Shown: positions 37,735-49,889, counted from the stretch's first letter. The stretch: 64,000 nucleotides of DNA from Typhlomys cinereus (GCA_023101885.1 JALPQD010000054.1:1910893-1974892); one strand, 5' to 3'. Notes: generated from the letters alone by a model not told the origin. Numbers and translations are program-made.

Positions 37735-40500
37735 ATTATTACAAGACCACATTATATTGCTGCTTAGAGGATTAAGTACCTTATGGGAATAGTGGAATTT
37801 TTTAGGTCACCATATTTATCCTATTAAACATTCCCTACATTTTGCTTTAAAAAGTAAACTGCAGTACTCAAATATGATTTTTCCCAAAGTTAGAAAAACT
37901 TCAACAAGATTTGCTTTTATGCGTCATGCAGCAAAGTAAACTCACATAAATAAATCTGACTCTCAGATATCTTTAAATGCAATACAATGAAATCTAATTT
38001 TCATAAATAGAATTCTAAAGAAAAAGAGTCTAAGCAGATTTTTAAAACTGGAATGCAGTCTTGGTGAGAGGCAGAAAAAAAGAAAGGAATACCAGAATGA
38101 ATCATTGACCAGAAATCCTAACAAGTGAAGCTCATCTTTTGCCATCTGGAATGTTCTCAGTACAACTTGCAGTTTCATGGAATAAGATTAAAGAATAGAA
38201 ACAAAGAAAAGTGATCTATTCCCTCCAGTTTGACATGGGTTTACCCACAGGGTGCCATTGTGTTGGCCTCTGTATTATTAACCTAATTTTAATACTTATC
38301 ATCGAAGTCAAATGTAAAATAGCTGCAGCATCCTATGAGACTCAGGCTAGCAGTCTTCATACCTTCTTTATCTTGAAGCTTTGCACATGCAGTTGTGGAG
38401 TGAAAGGAAGATGAATTTGCCTCAAGACAAAATGAGAAGATACAAAATGAGTCTGTTTCAACAGGGATCACATAGGATGTATGTTCCAAAAGATGGTTGA
38501 CTGCTTCCATAATTGCTAAATATGAAAAAAATCAGATACCTCAAAATAGTACAAGGAAGGTCACAGTGTGATGATATCATCATATGAAGTTGCTGATGAA
38601 GCAAGCAGCAAACAACACACACTGCAGCTCAACCACCTTTTACAACATGAGTCATCAGTAATTTCTTGAAGCAAATCAATGGTCAAAGAAATCTGTGACA
38701 GCAGATAAATTGAATCAAACACATTCTCATCAATAAAAAAAAATCCTTCATCCTCATAATCTCCCAACTTCAAGTTTCAGATGCTATCACCCAATTACTT
38801 TGATGAAATTATTATTAGATAACCTGTATTAATTTTATCAGGGATTCTGTAGTTAATAATTGAGGTACTCTTGTCATTTTGCTCTAGGAAAGTGGGGAAG
38901 CATTTTTTTAGGGGTGGTCAGTTTTCAATATCAATATACAGTAAAGGCAATATAAGGAGACTGACTCACTTGAGTCTACTTTAATGCAACTCACATTTTT
39001 GAAGTATTTCTCAAATCATTCAAATAGATATGAAAACACTTTAAAAGTCAGGGAACTCAGTACAAACATTTTTGATATAATGGAGACTCTAATTCTGATT
39101 AAATCTCTCTGGATCTGTTTACATGAATTCTCGTGTACTCCACTTTGGTTATTGGATCCCTGCTCTGCATGCACTGATACCCATGAATGAACTGTGTATC
39201 TTTGTATGGGACTTGACACTATATTGAGAATTTGTAGGATATTGAGAGTTGTAAGATGGTAACTGATCTGATCTTTACCTGTCACTATTGCTGCCACTTA
39301 GAGTTGACTACATTATCTTTACTTGGTTTCTGTGAAAAAAAGTACTGTTAAGAATGCAAGAAACAGAATTTTTGGAGAGTTTACATTTGAACACAAGAGA
39401 TAGGCCAGTATATAACCTGAATAAATATGCTAAGTATATTCATGAAAAATGAACATTATTTAGGTGGAAGTACTTTGTCCTGCTGAGAGCAATGAGGGAA
39501 ACTTTCAATCCTATTCCCTTGACTTGTTCAATTCGCACCTTTAATACCAAAGCATCTTTTCATCTTTTACTTCACTCTTCTGATTTTAAAGCTCTCCTAT
39601 CGTATTCTCCACTGAGGACTAACTCTCTCTTTCATTAAGATAACAGGCAAAAAATAAGAATATCCCAAACAAATTTTCTAATCACCATAGGTAAACTTCT
39701 AATTTTTTTTTGGTTATAATACTTCAAGCTTCACATAAACAGCAAACTCCTTCACACGCGCACTATTGTCTTGAAATCTATTGTGCCTTTTTCTACTTTG
39801 AAAATTCTACTGGAGTTATTACCCTAAAGTAGATATCAATGACTCTTCTTTCCTAGTACATTTTTTGGAGCATGTGGATTGCGATAAAACTGACCATGAG
39901 CCTTCTCATTGGCTTTCAGAAAATCTTCAGCTGCTGCATTGTTCCCTAGACCACATCTCAAAATCTCCTAAGCATAAGTGATGTCTCCTTTCACTATTCT
40001 CCTTTCTTCTAGGCTCGCTGCTTGAAATTTTTCATTTCCTCCCACCAGAAAGGTGCAGTTCAGTGGAGTGTTTGCTTACTTAGTATGTAGGGTCATTTCC
40101 AAGCACTCCAAAATAATTTTTTTCTTCAAATAAAACATTACATGTTTTACTCAAGTATTTGTAAAATCTACATGCAAACAACAAGTGGAGTTTTAGATGT
40201 TTATCTTTATTTCTAAGTCCAAGAGTTATGCAAGTATGAAAATTTAATTTACCTTTAAGTATGTAACTAATTTTGTCCTTGAAATGAAAATGCAGCTCTT
40301 AGCTCAATGTGTGAATGTTTATATAACAACAGAGTTCTTTTTAAATAGAAGGTGTTACATAAAATAGATTTATTGTTATTTACTATCAGTTTCCAAACAA
40401 ATTTGTGATTAACTTACCAAAAAAAGATATTTTAGACATTAAAGATATTTTTGCCATTTTTAAAATTTTTACTAACAATTCGAAATATTATAACCAGCTA
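37735..40500. other. Unique sequence, no gene recognised
   Basis: Several 67-93-codon frames lie on both strands at 38.0-39.3 kb, but none shows a domain or forms a consistent exon series. I see no splice-bounded exon I would defend. Confidence 0.45.
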
Positions 40501-40504
40501 GGTT

Positions 40505-40645
40505 TTTGTTTGTTCTCTTATATTGTGTTTTTGAGACAAACAATCATTATTTTGATCATGCTGGCCTAAATAGTGCAAACTAGATTCAACTTCACAATTG
40601 TACTATCCCTGTCTCCAGTGTGTATGCCAGCTAGGTATTTTTCAT
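40505..40645 (-). mobile_element. B1/PB1-like SINE, antisense, degraded
   Basis: The order GTTTTTGAGACAAACAATC, GATCATGCTGGCC, CCTGTCTCCAGTGTGTATGC follows a reversed B1. Confidence 0.55.
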
Positions 40646-40849
40646 TCACATATGAATATTATGAGGGTTCTAACTTTGTGATTTTTTTCTCTTTGTGAGT
40701 TTTTAGTTATTAATAATGAAAATGATACTAAGTATACGTATTTGCTTGAGAGAGAAGTATTTTAATAATTTCAAAGTAATGGAAGTTTGGCAAAGTTTTC
40801 TCATTATCCAGAAATATGTGATGTGGTCATAGTCTATCATTTATGAAGT

Positions 40850-41000
40850 TCTTAGTGTGGGGATGTGGGAGGACGGGTGTATACCAGAGGGCACTGGAGC
40901 CTGTGGAGGACCAAGAGTGACATCAAAAATCACTCTGGATTGCTCTATTTCCTTTCTGCTTTGTTCTGGAATTATTTTATACATTCTGCTTTTTTAAGGT
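40850..41000 (-). mobile_element. B4-like SINE remnant, antisense
   Basis: ATACCAGAGGGCACTGGAGCC then GAGTGACATCAAAAATCAC follows a reversed B4-type body. Confidence 0.4.
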
Positions 41001-41600
41001 CCACAAAATTAGGTGCAAATCTTCCTACCAGTGGTGAGCATGCCTGCTCCCAGTGTAATTTCCAAAAAGCATCTTTGCTCCCAAACCTCAGTGTTTTAGC
41101 TAAGATAACAGTCAGAATGTCATGCCTAAAAGTTAGACGAAATATTCCTTACAAATACACTTTAGCCAAGACAGGGATGATGTAACCAGAAAGGCATTAC
41201 TATGAGAACTTCTACCATCATACCTACACAATGGCCAATGTACCAATATTTCCCCAAGGACTAACTAGGAATTTAGAAGAAATAGAGTCTCTCAGACAGT
41301 TTTGGACAAGGAAAGAGGAACCTCCCCACGTAGGACTTTACCCACTGAAAAGCCACATAAAGTTCTAAAGAAATCTAACTCCCTTAGCAACACAGGCATC
41401 CCAAAAAGAGTCTTTTGATACATATAAACAGAGGAACAGGATGAGGGGAAAGGAGGCAGAGCAGGATGAATGAAGGGAGAGGAGGATGGGAGAAGGGTAA
41501 AGTGGGTGGGGAGGGAACGGGGCAAAGACACAAACCCCATTTGTAAACAAGTAAATGACTTAAAAATAAATTATGTTAATTAAATAATACATATATATTT
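41001..41600 (+). mobile_element. Possible old L1 3' end
   Basis: It ends in a purine tract (about 41433-41525) followed by an A/T-rich tail, the signature of rodent L1 3' UTRs. The upstream part is diverged. Two long minus-strand frames (41292-41550) are pyrimidine-strand artefacts. Confidence 0.45.
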
Positions 41601-41651
41601 AATAGAAAAAATAAAAATGATTGAGAGAAAATAAAAAAATTAGGTGCAAAT

Positions 41652-41662
41652 ATATATGTATT

Positions 41663-41722
<60 letters not shown>

Positions 41723-41744
41723 TGTGTGTGTGTGTGTATGCATG
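41652..41744 (+). repeat. (GT)n(TA)n(GT)n compound microsatellite
   Basis: GT repeats, then a long TA array, then ATGCATGTGTGT repeats. Confidence 0.95.
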
Positions 41745-41972
41745 TATAACTTAGTAGGGGTTTGACTTGAGCTTACCCATATAAAAAAATGATTGCTTTC
41801 TACATTGAATGCCCAGAAGAGTGTGTGATGAAGAAAACTTCAAATTCAGCACCCACACAATGCTTTATATATTTATTGTGATAATTAAATGTGTTACAAT
41901 TAGAGTCATATTAGTCTATTGTTCTGTTTCAGATTTTAAGTGAACTGTATAATTATGCTGCATTGGCTATTT

Positions 41973-42195
41973 AAGAAGAATGTTTGGGGGCTGGAGAGGT
42001 GGCTCAGGGGTTAAGCCTCTGCCTTGCAGGCAGAAAGTCCTGAGTTCGGATCCTAGGTCCCACATATAGATGATGGGGGTAAGTGGGGGCGGCCTGCGTT
42101 TCTGGTCCTGGTAGGGTGGAGCCTGTGAATCCCGGGGCAGAGTAAACAAGGAGGAGGTGGAGGCGTCCGTGGTGGTTCCCGAATTCGTCCGTGGT

Positions 42196-42249
<54 letters not shown>

Positions 42250-42293
42250 CACAATTGAATAAATAATAAATAATAAAAAAAGAAGAATGTTTG
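41973..42293 (+). mobile_element. tRNA-derived SINE with 14-bp target duplication (copy 3)
   Basis: The body is 41987-42279. The direct repeat AAGAAGAATGTTTG is exact at 41973-41986 and 42280-42293, and the upstream junction TT/AAGA fits the L1 endonuclease preference. The internal order is as in the other two copies: box A, box B (GAGTTCGGATCC), GGTCCTGGTAGGGTGGAGCC core, long CA array, CAATTGAATAAAT and A-rich tail. Overlapping minus-strand frames of 121 codons are translations of the CA array. Confidence 0.92.
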
Positions 42294-42299
42294 ATTGGA

Positions 42300-42515
42300 T
42301 AGTGAGATGACTATCCAAAAAGCATTTTCCACTAAACCCCATGACCTGGGTTAAATTTCCAGAACCCACTTGTTGGAAGGAGAGAGCTAAGCTTCACAGG
42401 CTGTCCTCTGACCTCCAGATGTATATGTGCATGTACAGGGGCACACATAAACACACAAAAACACATTCACTTACCCACTCCTACACATATACACATATGA
42501 CATAATAAATAAAAT
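42300..42515 (+). mobile_element. B3/B2-class SINE, degraded
   Basis: GACCTGGGTTAAATTTCCAG, AACCCACTTGTTGGAAGGAG, GCTGTCCTCTGACCTCCAG and a CACACATAAACACACA tail follow a B3/B2-type rodent SINE. It lies immediately 3' of the younger SINE. Confidence 0.7.
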
Positions 42516-43843
42516 GTATTTTATCAATAATCACTTTCATTAATGAATAAATATATTTTTAAACAAAAGACTGAGTGTTTTTGTAAAAATAATTTTCCTT
42601 ATGATTTGAGAAGGACGTGAACATTTGCCTCTTCTACCTTTGGTACAGGAGCCCATATTCTTGCTATGTTTAATCATCACTTTCTGCTCTCTCTATCTCT
42701 TTCGGTTAGTATCTCTGCTTTGTGCAAATCTTCAGGTGACAGGGAACACAGGACTGGAGGAACAGATGAAAGGAGAGACACAGGAGAGGGAAAGATTACA
42801 GAGCTTTGAGACTTGGAGTTTGGGAAATGGGTCTTTGGATACCTCGATAGAGTGAGCAGAGGTAGACAGAAGAAGGATCTGAAGTTTATAGCTCTGGCTG
42901 TGTTTTGATATTACTATGTAAATGAGCTGACATCATGAACAGAATTTCACAAGTGTTCGGATATTACTTCTGTTTAGTGGGTATGTCAGATGCTGAGACT
43001 GGCTAAGTAATGCAAAGCTTCATAAGAGCAATATGAAGATAATGAAAATCATGCAAAAGGAATTCAGAATTATCTCTTCTGAGTCTTAACAATGGTATAA
43101 ATGAAGCAGAATGTAGTATATAACCAGTAATGTTTCTATTTATTGGAAACAGACTACTTGGCTAGAGACTTTTCTTAACCAAGCAAAGTTCATTATGTAA
43201 AACTTCTACATTTCTTACTCACTGGTATATATTTTTCTTTATTAATTACTGGCAGATACTTGTTCTGGTTTGGTAATTTGAAACAATTGAATTCATAGCT
43301 TTTCTTTTATTCCTTATGGCTCTTTTAATATACCTGTGATACTTCCCTTAGGTTGTACTACTTCTGGTCACATATTTAAGTACTAAATTAAAATGCAATG
43401 ACATTAAATGCAAATGACATTATTTTGTGAATTCAGGATTTTTTAGTGTGGTATCTTTAATACCTAGCATGTTAATTTGTATTCTTCAGTGATATTTGGT
43501 ATTTTAAAAAGAAGAAAACTTCTTTATAAAAATAATTAAAATGTGTATTACTAAAAGGAATCACTATGTACAATATGATAATTAAGTAATTCTTAAGTAG
43601 AAATACAATAACATGATAGCAAATCATGTAACTTCCAATAATTATTAAGTTTTTATAAGGGAAAACCTAATATGGATAGCATTGTTTATAGCTTTCTAAA
43701 CAAGGCATTGAAATAAAACTTGTGCCTCATATTATGGCTCATCTATGAAATTTCAACATTAAGATGTAGAGAAAGTTGAGTCAGAAGTTCAAGGACTTCA
43801 TCAGGAATATAATGAACTTGAGAACAGAATGAGTTATACCATT
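42516..43843. other. AT-rich unique sequence
   Basis: No gene is seen. Confidence 0.5.
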
Positions 43844-43932
43844 GAAGAGGAAAGAAAGAAGAAAGAAAGGAAGGAAGAAAGGAAGGAAGGAAGGAAGGAA
43901 GGGAGGAAGAAAGAGAGAGAGAGAAAGAAAGA

Positions 43933-43989
<57 letters not shown>

Positions 43990-43992
43990 AAA
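43844..43992 (+). repeat. 149-nt uninterrupted homopurine tract (GAAA/GGAA)n
   Basis: Every base is A or G, with GGAA and GAAA tetranucleotide arrays and a short GA core. Open frames on both strands here are simple-repeat translations. Confidence 0.97.
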
Positions 43993-45149
43993 CCATAACT
44001 TCTCTTTTGTAAAAATATGTTGCTTCAGAAATGTTCATTTTTTACCAGTCTTGATTTAATGCAAAAAGAAAGATTGACTTTCTTGGGATTTATAAATCCA
44101 AATCAAGTATAACAAAGCAGATTTCTAGCTTGAAAGTCATTTTTATATCCAAAATTATTTCTAAGAAAAGAAAACTCATAATTTCATAATAGTCTAGCCT
44201 TCATTTCTTAAATTTCAGAATGATCATTATACTGCCAAATAGAAAAAGTAATTTTATCATTATCTTACCCCATGACATAAAGAAAGTGCAAGAAATTATT
44301 TGATTACAAATTATCTTGGAAATTTTCCACTTTGAATAATAATTTAAAGATGAAACGAGGAAAGTTTAAGAGCCCTGTGAGATGTTAACTTTGGTGACTA
44401 AAATCCATGGAACATTTCTCCTTTGACTAGAACATTAAGTCTGTGTTTATTTAACTATTTTTAATGCATTTCGATATAGATATTTCATATGGAAGTAAAT
44501 GAGGATCATTCTAATATGATTGCTCATTGATGAGAAGATATCCCTCCTAATATAAAAATACATATAGCTAAATTTCTTGTTAAAATACTTGTTAAATAAT
44601 ACTATTGTTATATGAATCAGTAAACCTTATTTTAAAAAAATTATTTGTAAATGCTTTGTTTCTTTTCTCATTGCATAAGAAATTATTCTGTTGTCTCTTA
44701 AAGCTATAGACAATTATAAACTGAATAAAACACCATGCATTATTACTATAAAGTTGAATATTTAATTGGAATGATATTAATACATCTATACATTGGAGAT
44801 TTCTTACTTAATATTAATTTTTGACATTGAACCTCATGTGTACTGGACTTATTAAGACTGGATGAGGGAGTTAAAACAGGAGATATGTAAGGAAACTAGA
44901 ACAGGTAGCAGAAAAGTTGATCAAATTATAGAACTGACCTTACAAGGACACTAAAGATTCACATGTTCATTATCTTTTAAGTCAAGATGTCTCTATGGAC
45001 CTTTATTGAAAAAGTATGTACTGAGCACCCAGTCAGATTAGCAATTCTTTCTTAGTTGAAAGTCGTCTGGAGGGTGTTGAGGAGGTTGGGAATATCATCA
45101 AAATTCATTGCATATATATATGAATTTGTCAGGAATAAAATGAATTAAT
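43993..45149. other. AT-rich unique sequence
   Basis: No gene or recognised repeat is seen. Confidence 0.5.
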
Positions 45150-45450
45150 TTTTTTTTTTGCATGTGTGTGTGTATCTTTGTATTAGAAGGTACTGGCGCA
45201 TCCATGCCCTTGGAGGCACAGTAGTAGTTACACTGGAAATCACTTTACATAGCTCTACCTCTTCCTTGGTTTGCTCTACCTCTTCCTTGCTTTGCTCTGT
45301 AGTTTCCCAGGCTCTCCCCTCCAGAGCCAGAAATGCAGGACACTGACCACCATTTTCCCCCGTTGTTTTCACTTAGGATATGGAATCTAACTCTGATGTG
45401 TCTGTCTGGGAGGCAGAGGTATTAATCCCTCAGAAATTTCTCCAGCCCAC
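45150..45450 (-). mobile_element. B4-like SINE, antisense, with a 21-bp tandem duplication
   Basis: It starts with a GTGTGTGTG tail and ends AATTTCTCCAGCCCA, the complement of a GGGCTGGAGA head. Internally a 21-nt unit beginning GCTCTACCTCTTCC is repeated at 45252-45272 and 45273-45293. Confidence 0.6.
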
Positions 45451-45605
45451 ATTCCAAATAGGAAAATAAAGCAAGTTATAGTAGAAGGCAACTTAGGATA
45501 TAACAATTGAATAAAATGAGGTAAATGGAACTGGGAATCATTAAAAAAAACTTAATACCACCTAGTAGTAATAACAAAAGCAACTGCACAAAGTAATGTT
45601 ATAAT

Positions 45606-45941
45606 TATACCAGTTACTTTTTCCTGTTAATGTAAGACACCACTCAAAGTCAAGCAACTTAGTGGGAGAAAGGGGAGATTTATTCAGAGGCGAGATACCA
45701 GCATGACTGGCTGGCAGAAGCTGGAGACAGGCTAAGTTCTTGCAAACATCCTGAAACTGCATGCAGCTCAAAGGTCAGGAACAGATTCAAGACTAACCAA
45801 CCTCAAATCGTACCATCTGCACTGCCTTCCTCTGGTAGGGCTCCACTTCCTAAAGGTACAATGAACTTTCCAAATATTAGCCAGAGATAAGGATTCAACA
45901 GATAAGGGGGGGATGGAAAATGCACATTTCAAGCCATGATA
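45606..45941 (-). repeat. 3' LTR of the MaLR element
   Basis: About 336 bp. It shares with the other LTR the blocks ACACCACTCAA, AAGCAACTTA, AGATTTATTCAG (reversed polyadenylation region), GCATGACTGG, GGCTCCACTT, CTTTCCAAAT/CTTCCCAAAT and CAAGCCATGA/CAAACCATGA. The terminal dinucleotides are mutated to TA at both ends. Confidence 0.8.
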
Positions 45942-47163
45942 TTCTATCCTTGGTCCCCACAGGCTCATTGTCATCTCATTATACTAACCAAACAGTCAAA
46001 CTTTAAAGTCTTCATAAACTACATTGGTAGTTCCAACATAGTCCAAAAGTCCAAAGACCAAAACGTCCAGTAAAATCAAGATAAGTTACACACTTCCATC
46101 ATACAATGGCACAGAATAAGCATTCCTGTTCCAACAGGGAGGAATGGTGGCACATCCAGGAAACATCAGTCCATAATAAGAGTGAAAAACAGTAGGACAA
46201 ACTCCAAATCTTGCAGTTCCACGTCTAATAGTCTAATATGTGAGCTTCTGATTGAAATTATCTCACTTCCCAAGGGCTTCTATCCCACCCCTCCCAAGTA
46301 CCTTCCCGTAAAACACATAATCCTCTTGGGCTGGCTCCTCCCATGATATAGCATTCCTTAGCAGATGTCCCACATCGACTTTGACATCTTTAACATCTTA
46401 ACTTCTCGATGACAAACCAAGCTTTAAGACCACAGTGCAAAACGTCTTACTTTGGCTTCTCAACTACAGGCTTCTTGCCATATATTGCCTGGATTCTGCT
46501 ATTCTCTGAGACCTTGCATAAGGATCCATGGCTACCTCCCTCTTGCTTCTCTGATGCCTCTGAACTCAGGACCATGAAGACATTGTCATGATGTGCTACA
46601 GCCTTGGTTTGGAGACTGATCCCCTTGGCTTATAACTGGTTCACCTTCTGGATGATGACTTTGGCAAAAATATCTCCATTTACTTTGGAGGAGCAGTCAT
46701 CCCTTGGAGCTCTGTTCTTTAGCTCTTTCCTTAAAGAAGAATTTGCATTATTCTGGGTGAGAGCCTTCCCTGAGGATCTTGCCCTGAAGTTAAGGTCTCT
46801 TCTATTATTCAAATGGAGAGCAGGCTTTGTTTCAATAGTGAAACTAATCTCTTTAACAGCAGCTGACCGATTTGTTGTGTGCCTTCTCTTTTGACTAGCC
46901 ATCACATTTTCCTTCCACCTTTACAGTTTTTACTTCTTTTTGTCCAATTTCTTGCTCTTTTTCATAATTGAACAAGAGTGGTGAAAAGTAGCCATGACCG
47001 TAATTCTCTACCTGGTATCAACTTGATTCAACTTCACAGCACATTTCAGTCTCTGGTACTGTATCCTCTGGTACCAATTTGTTTTCATCTTCAAAACACT
47101 TCATGTTCTGGTCCCAGATGTTCTTAATCTCATAACAATACTGCACTTCTTGGTAGCAATTTC

Positions 47164-47549
47164 TGTACCAGTTACTCTTTCCTCTTGCTGTGAGACACCA
47201 CTCAATGTCAAGCAACTTAATAGAAGAAGTAGATTTATTCAGGTTACCATTCCAGAGGGGAGAAACAGTCCTTTATGGAGGAAATAGCATGACTGGTCGA
47301 CAGAGGATGGAGATGGATGGAGGTGGGCTAAGACTACAGACATCGTAGAAGCTGAGAGCTGCTTCAAGCTGAAGAGTAGACGTAGTCACTCAAGCTAATA
47401 GGACTAATAAACTTCAAGGCCCACCTCTGTGACTGCCTTTTCTAGTAAGGCTCCACTTTTAAAGGTTCTACAATCTTCCCAAATAGTGGCAACTATGAAT
47501 TTAAACATATGAGTCTATAGCAAGGCAACTCAAATTTCAAACCATGACA
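47164..47549 (-). repeat. 5' LTR of the MaLR element
   Basis: About 386 bp. On the minus strand it starts TGTCATGGTTTGAAATTTGA and ends near AGTAACTGGTAC. The two LTRs differ by many substitutions and indels, which indicates an old insertion. Confidence 0.8.
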
Positions 47550-47837
47550 ATAAATTCATTTCATTATAAACAAATTAATTCTAAGATATTCATCAAATGA
47601 TATTTAGCTAATGCTTTAAATTGTTACCTCAAAAATTTATACAAAACAAACCAATTAATTCTTATTTATTTCTGTCCAACATTTTTAATTGACTTATTGG
47701 ATGAGTTTTTACATAGGGCCACTGTGCAAATGTTACTTATCACTGATGATCTCTACAGATACAATCTACAGGAAATGACTAGGGACATAATTGTAAGAAT
47801 ACAAAACAACATAGTGAAAGTTGATGTCAGTTCTTGT

Positions 47838-47893
47838 TGAAGGCAATGTAATACTTTAGGTGGAATGAAGGCAATGTAATACTTTAGGTGGAA
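47838..47893 (+). repeat. Perfect 28-bp tandem duplication
   Basis: A 28-nt unit (TGAAGGCAATGTAATACTTT and 8 more bases) occurs at 47838-47865 and again, unchanged, at 47866-47893. Confidence 0.95.
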
Positions 47894-48214
47894 TGAATGG
47901 TATGCTTTTCATGGAATTGATACAGGCACAGAGAGTTTCCTGAGTATGAATGATCTGAGTGAATATACATGGAAGTTCCATGATTCTTGTGGATCAGTTT
48001 TTAACTCCTAACTTTACATTTCATTTTTGCTCCATTTTGTGAACAAAAAATATTTGAGATGTGTTCATTTTCAATAAAATGTGAGATACACAATTATAAC
48101 ATAATTTAACATAAAAACAGCAAAAAAATTAGGATTTTATTAGTCTATTTCACTTGTAATGAAATGATTGCAGTTACTTAACTGATGGTGATAACTTCAT
48201 TACCAAATGACTCT

Positions 48215-48570
48215 TATTAGAACAAGGAAATTTTATTTTGATTTATAATTGTCTAGTTACAACTCCTTATATAGCATGAGTACATACCAAACCAAGGGTC
48301 AAGTGAACTGGCCACAACATATCCACATACTGTAGAGTGCCAGTCCTTATTTGCCAGACCAGTGTGTCTGGCCAAAATACGCAGAAAAATGCCAATTTTC
48401 CTCAATCAGATTCCTCCATCTTATTAACATGTCCAGGGAATAATCCTGCCCATCAAGGGCTGGGCCTTTCCTATCAATTAGACAATCTCCCGCAGTTTCT
48501 CTCTACAGTTAACTCTTCTACTTCTCTACCAATGTGCCCATTGTTCAACCCACAATATCAAGCTTAAACT
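48215..48570 (-). mobile_element. LTR-like repeat, family 'A' (copy 5)
   Basis: Reversed order of family A blocks: a TTTTATTTTGATTT region, ACCAAGGGTCAAGTGAACTG, ACATATCCACATACTGTAGA, TGTGTCTGGCC, GTCCAGGGAATAATCC and GGGCTGGGCC. The right end is diverged. Confidence 0.6.
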
Positions 48571-49435
48571 TGTATTTAACTATAAAACTTATTCAAGCTA
48601 ATTATCATAAAAATAATCTCTTTTGGTCTATTTCATAGTCTTCTGTTCCTTATCATGGGGCCACAACTATTTTTACTTTTTCTAGTTAAGAAGGAAAATA
48701 GTAGAAGCAAAGAGTTTGATCAATTGGCAAATACCCAGTAAAAAACACATTTCTATCTTGGAACTATTGACTTTAGTGATTATAAAATAAAATAATTAAG
48801 AAAAGTAAAATTAAAATTTGCTTTTAATACCTCAGTGCTTGCAAGAACTCCCTTCCTCATCTTCACTGAATTTTCAAATCTCAGAACAACAAGAGCTAGA
48901 TATTGTATGCTCTTAATAATATTACTATGCCCCATGGGTTTGATTATTTATTCTTTATTACTTATAAGAACTTTAGAGAAATGATTAAAACTCACTAGGA
49001 TGATGTTTAAAAAAAGACAATTTCATATCCTTAAAATGACTTTTTATGCTCAGTTGGAAAATTGTTTTTCTCTATTTTTATGAAGCATAATATCATAATT
49101 TGCTCACACATGGATTAGGTTATGGCACATAATCACAAGAAATATATTCATCATTGTAAACTTTTATTATTATATTAGGAGGAGTATGTTCAATTTGCTT
49201 CTTTCTGACTATTGAATATAATTATTACTTATATTCATCTTTCTGTAGTAGTATAGAGCATTAGAATTGGTTTCTCCTATCAAATAATGACATTGTACTT
49301 GTCAATCTACCTTTCATCTCACTGACTCATTTATTTTCCATCTCTGATAACCAAGATGTTTCCCTTTAAACTTCATGTCTTTTTCAAAACCATCAACTGA
49401 GTTCAATTATTGTGGTCCATATGCACATGGCTTTA
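48571..49435. other. AT-rich unique sequence
   Basis: No gene is seen. Confidence 0.5.
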
Positions 49436-49439
49436 TGCC

Positions 49440-49680
49440 TTTCGTGGAAGCATGAGCAACATACCTGTGGTCACTCACTCAAATAACAGTGACTCACTCT
49501 CTCCCGACAGACATCTACTGTCAAGGGTTTCTCATCTGGGGCCTCAGTAGCATCTCTTCCATCCATGCTGGAATTTCTGTAGATATAGTCTTCTGTCAGT
49601 TTTGTACAGGTGAACCACAACCGCTGTGAGTTCATATGTGCAATTTTCTTTAGTGTTCCAGTGGGCATTTTGGTGTATTT
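49440..49680 (-). mobile_element. Old L1 3' UTR fragment, antisense
   Basis: GTGGTCACTCACTCAAATAA, CTCTCTCCCGACAGACATC, CATCCATGCTGGAATTTCTG and CAACCGCTGTGAGTTCATA are words I associate with the older rodent (Lx-type) L1 3' UTR in reverse. The 65-codon minus-strand frame is part of this non-coding sequence. Confidence 0.6.
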
Positions 49681-49889
49681 ATTCTTGTTGCTTCAAAAGA
49701 GCAGGAAAAAAATCAATTTCAAATAATTTTCCCTGTACCCAAGGGAAAGTTCTGTGGAGCCCAGTGAACCTATGGAGCAGAAGACGTAGTTGTTAACTAG
49801 ACAGCTGATAGCATGTTAATTCCAGAGATATAGGAAACTAATAGTACTCTCAATAATAATGATAATAATAAGTTAACTAAAATTCACTA

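Larger units (their letters stand above)
45606..47549 (-). mobile_element. MaLR (MT/ORR1-type) element with both LTRs
   Basis: Two related LTRs in the same reversed orientation flank about 1.2 kb of internal sequence. The LTR nearer 47.5 kb is the 5' LTR of the element. Flanks are ATAAT (45601-45605) and ATAAA (47550-47554), a 5-bp target duplication with one mismatch, as expected for ERVL/MaLR elements. The internal region carries only broken frames. A 91-codon minus-strand frame (46630-46905) has no retroviral domain that I recognise. Such elements are non-autonomous, and this copy is old. Confidence 0.82.

Noticed and set aside
37963..39297. Cluster of 67-93-codon frames on both strands, considered as exons of a decayed gene
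   Set aside because: The frames are inconsistent with each other, no splice-bounded series or family match is seen, and the sequence is AT-rich.
41967..42369. Two 121-codon minus-strand frames with Cys-Val repeats
   Set aside because: They translate the CA array of a SINE. The same applies to frames at 18411-18602 and 35746-36013.
43781..44059. Frames rich in Lys/Glu/Arg (+) or Ser/Phe/Leu (-)
   Set aside because: They are translations of the homopurine/homopyrimidine tract.
46604..46905. Opposite-strand frames of 96 and 91 codons in the MaLR interior
   Set aside because: MaLR internal regions are degenerate. No retroviral domain is visible in either frame.
49471..49668. 65-codon minus-strand frame as a possible conserved exon
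   Set aside because: The sequence matches words of an older L1 3' UTR in reverse, so a host exon is unlikely.
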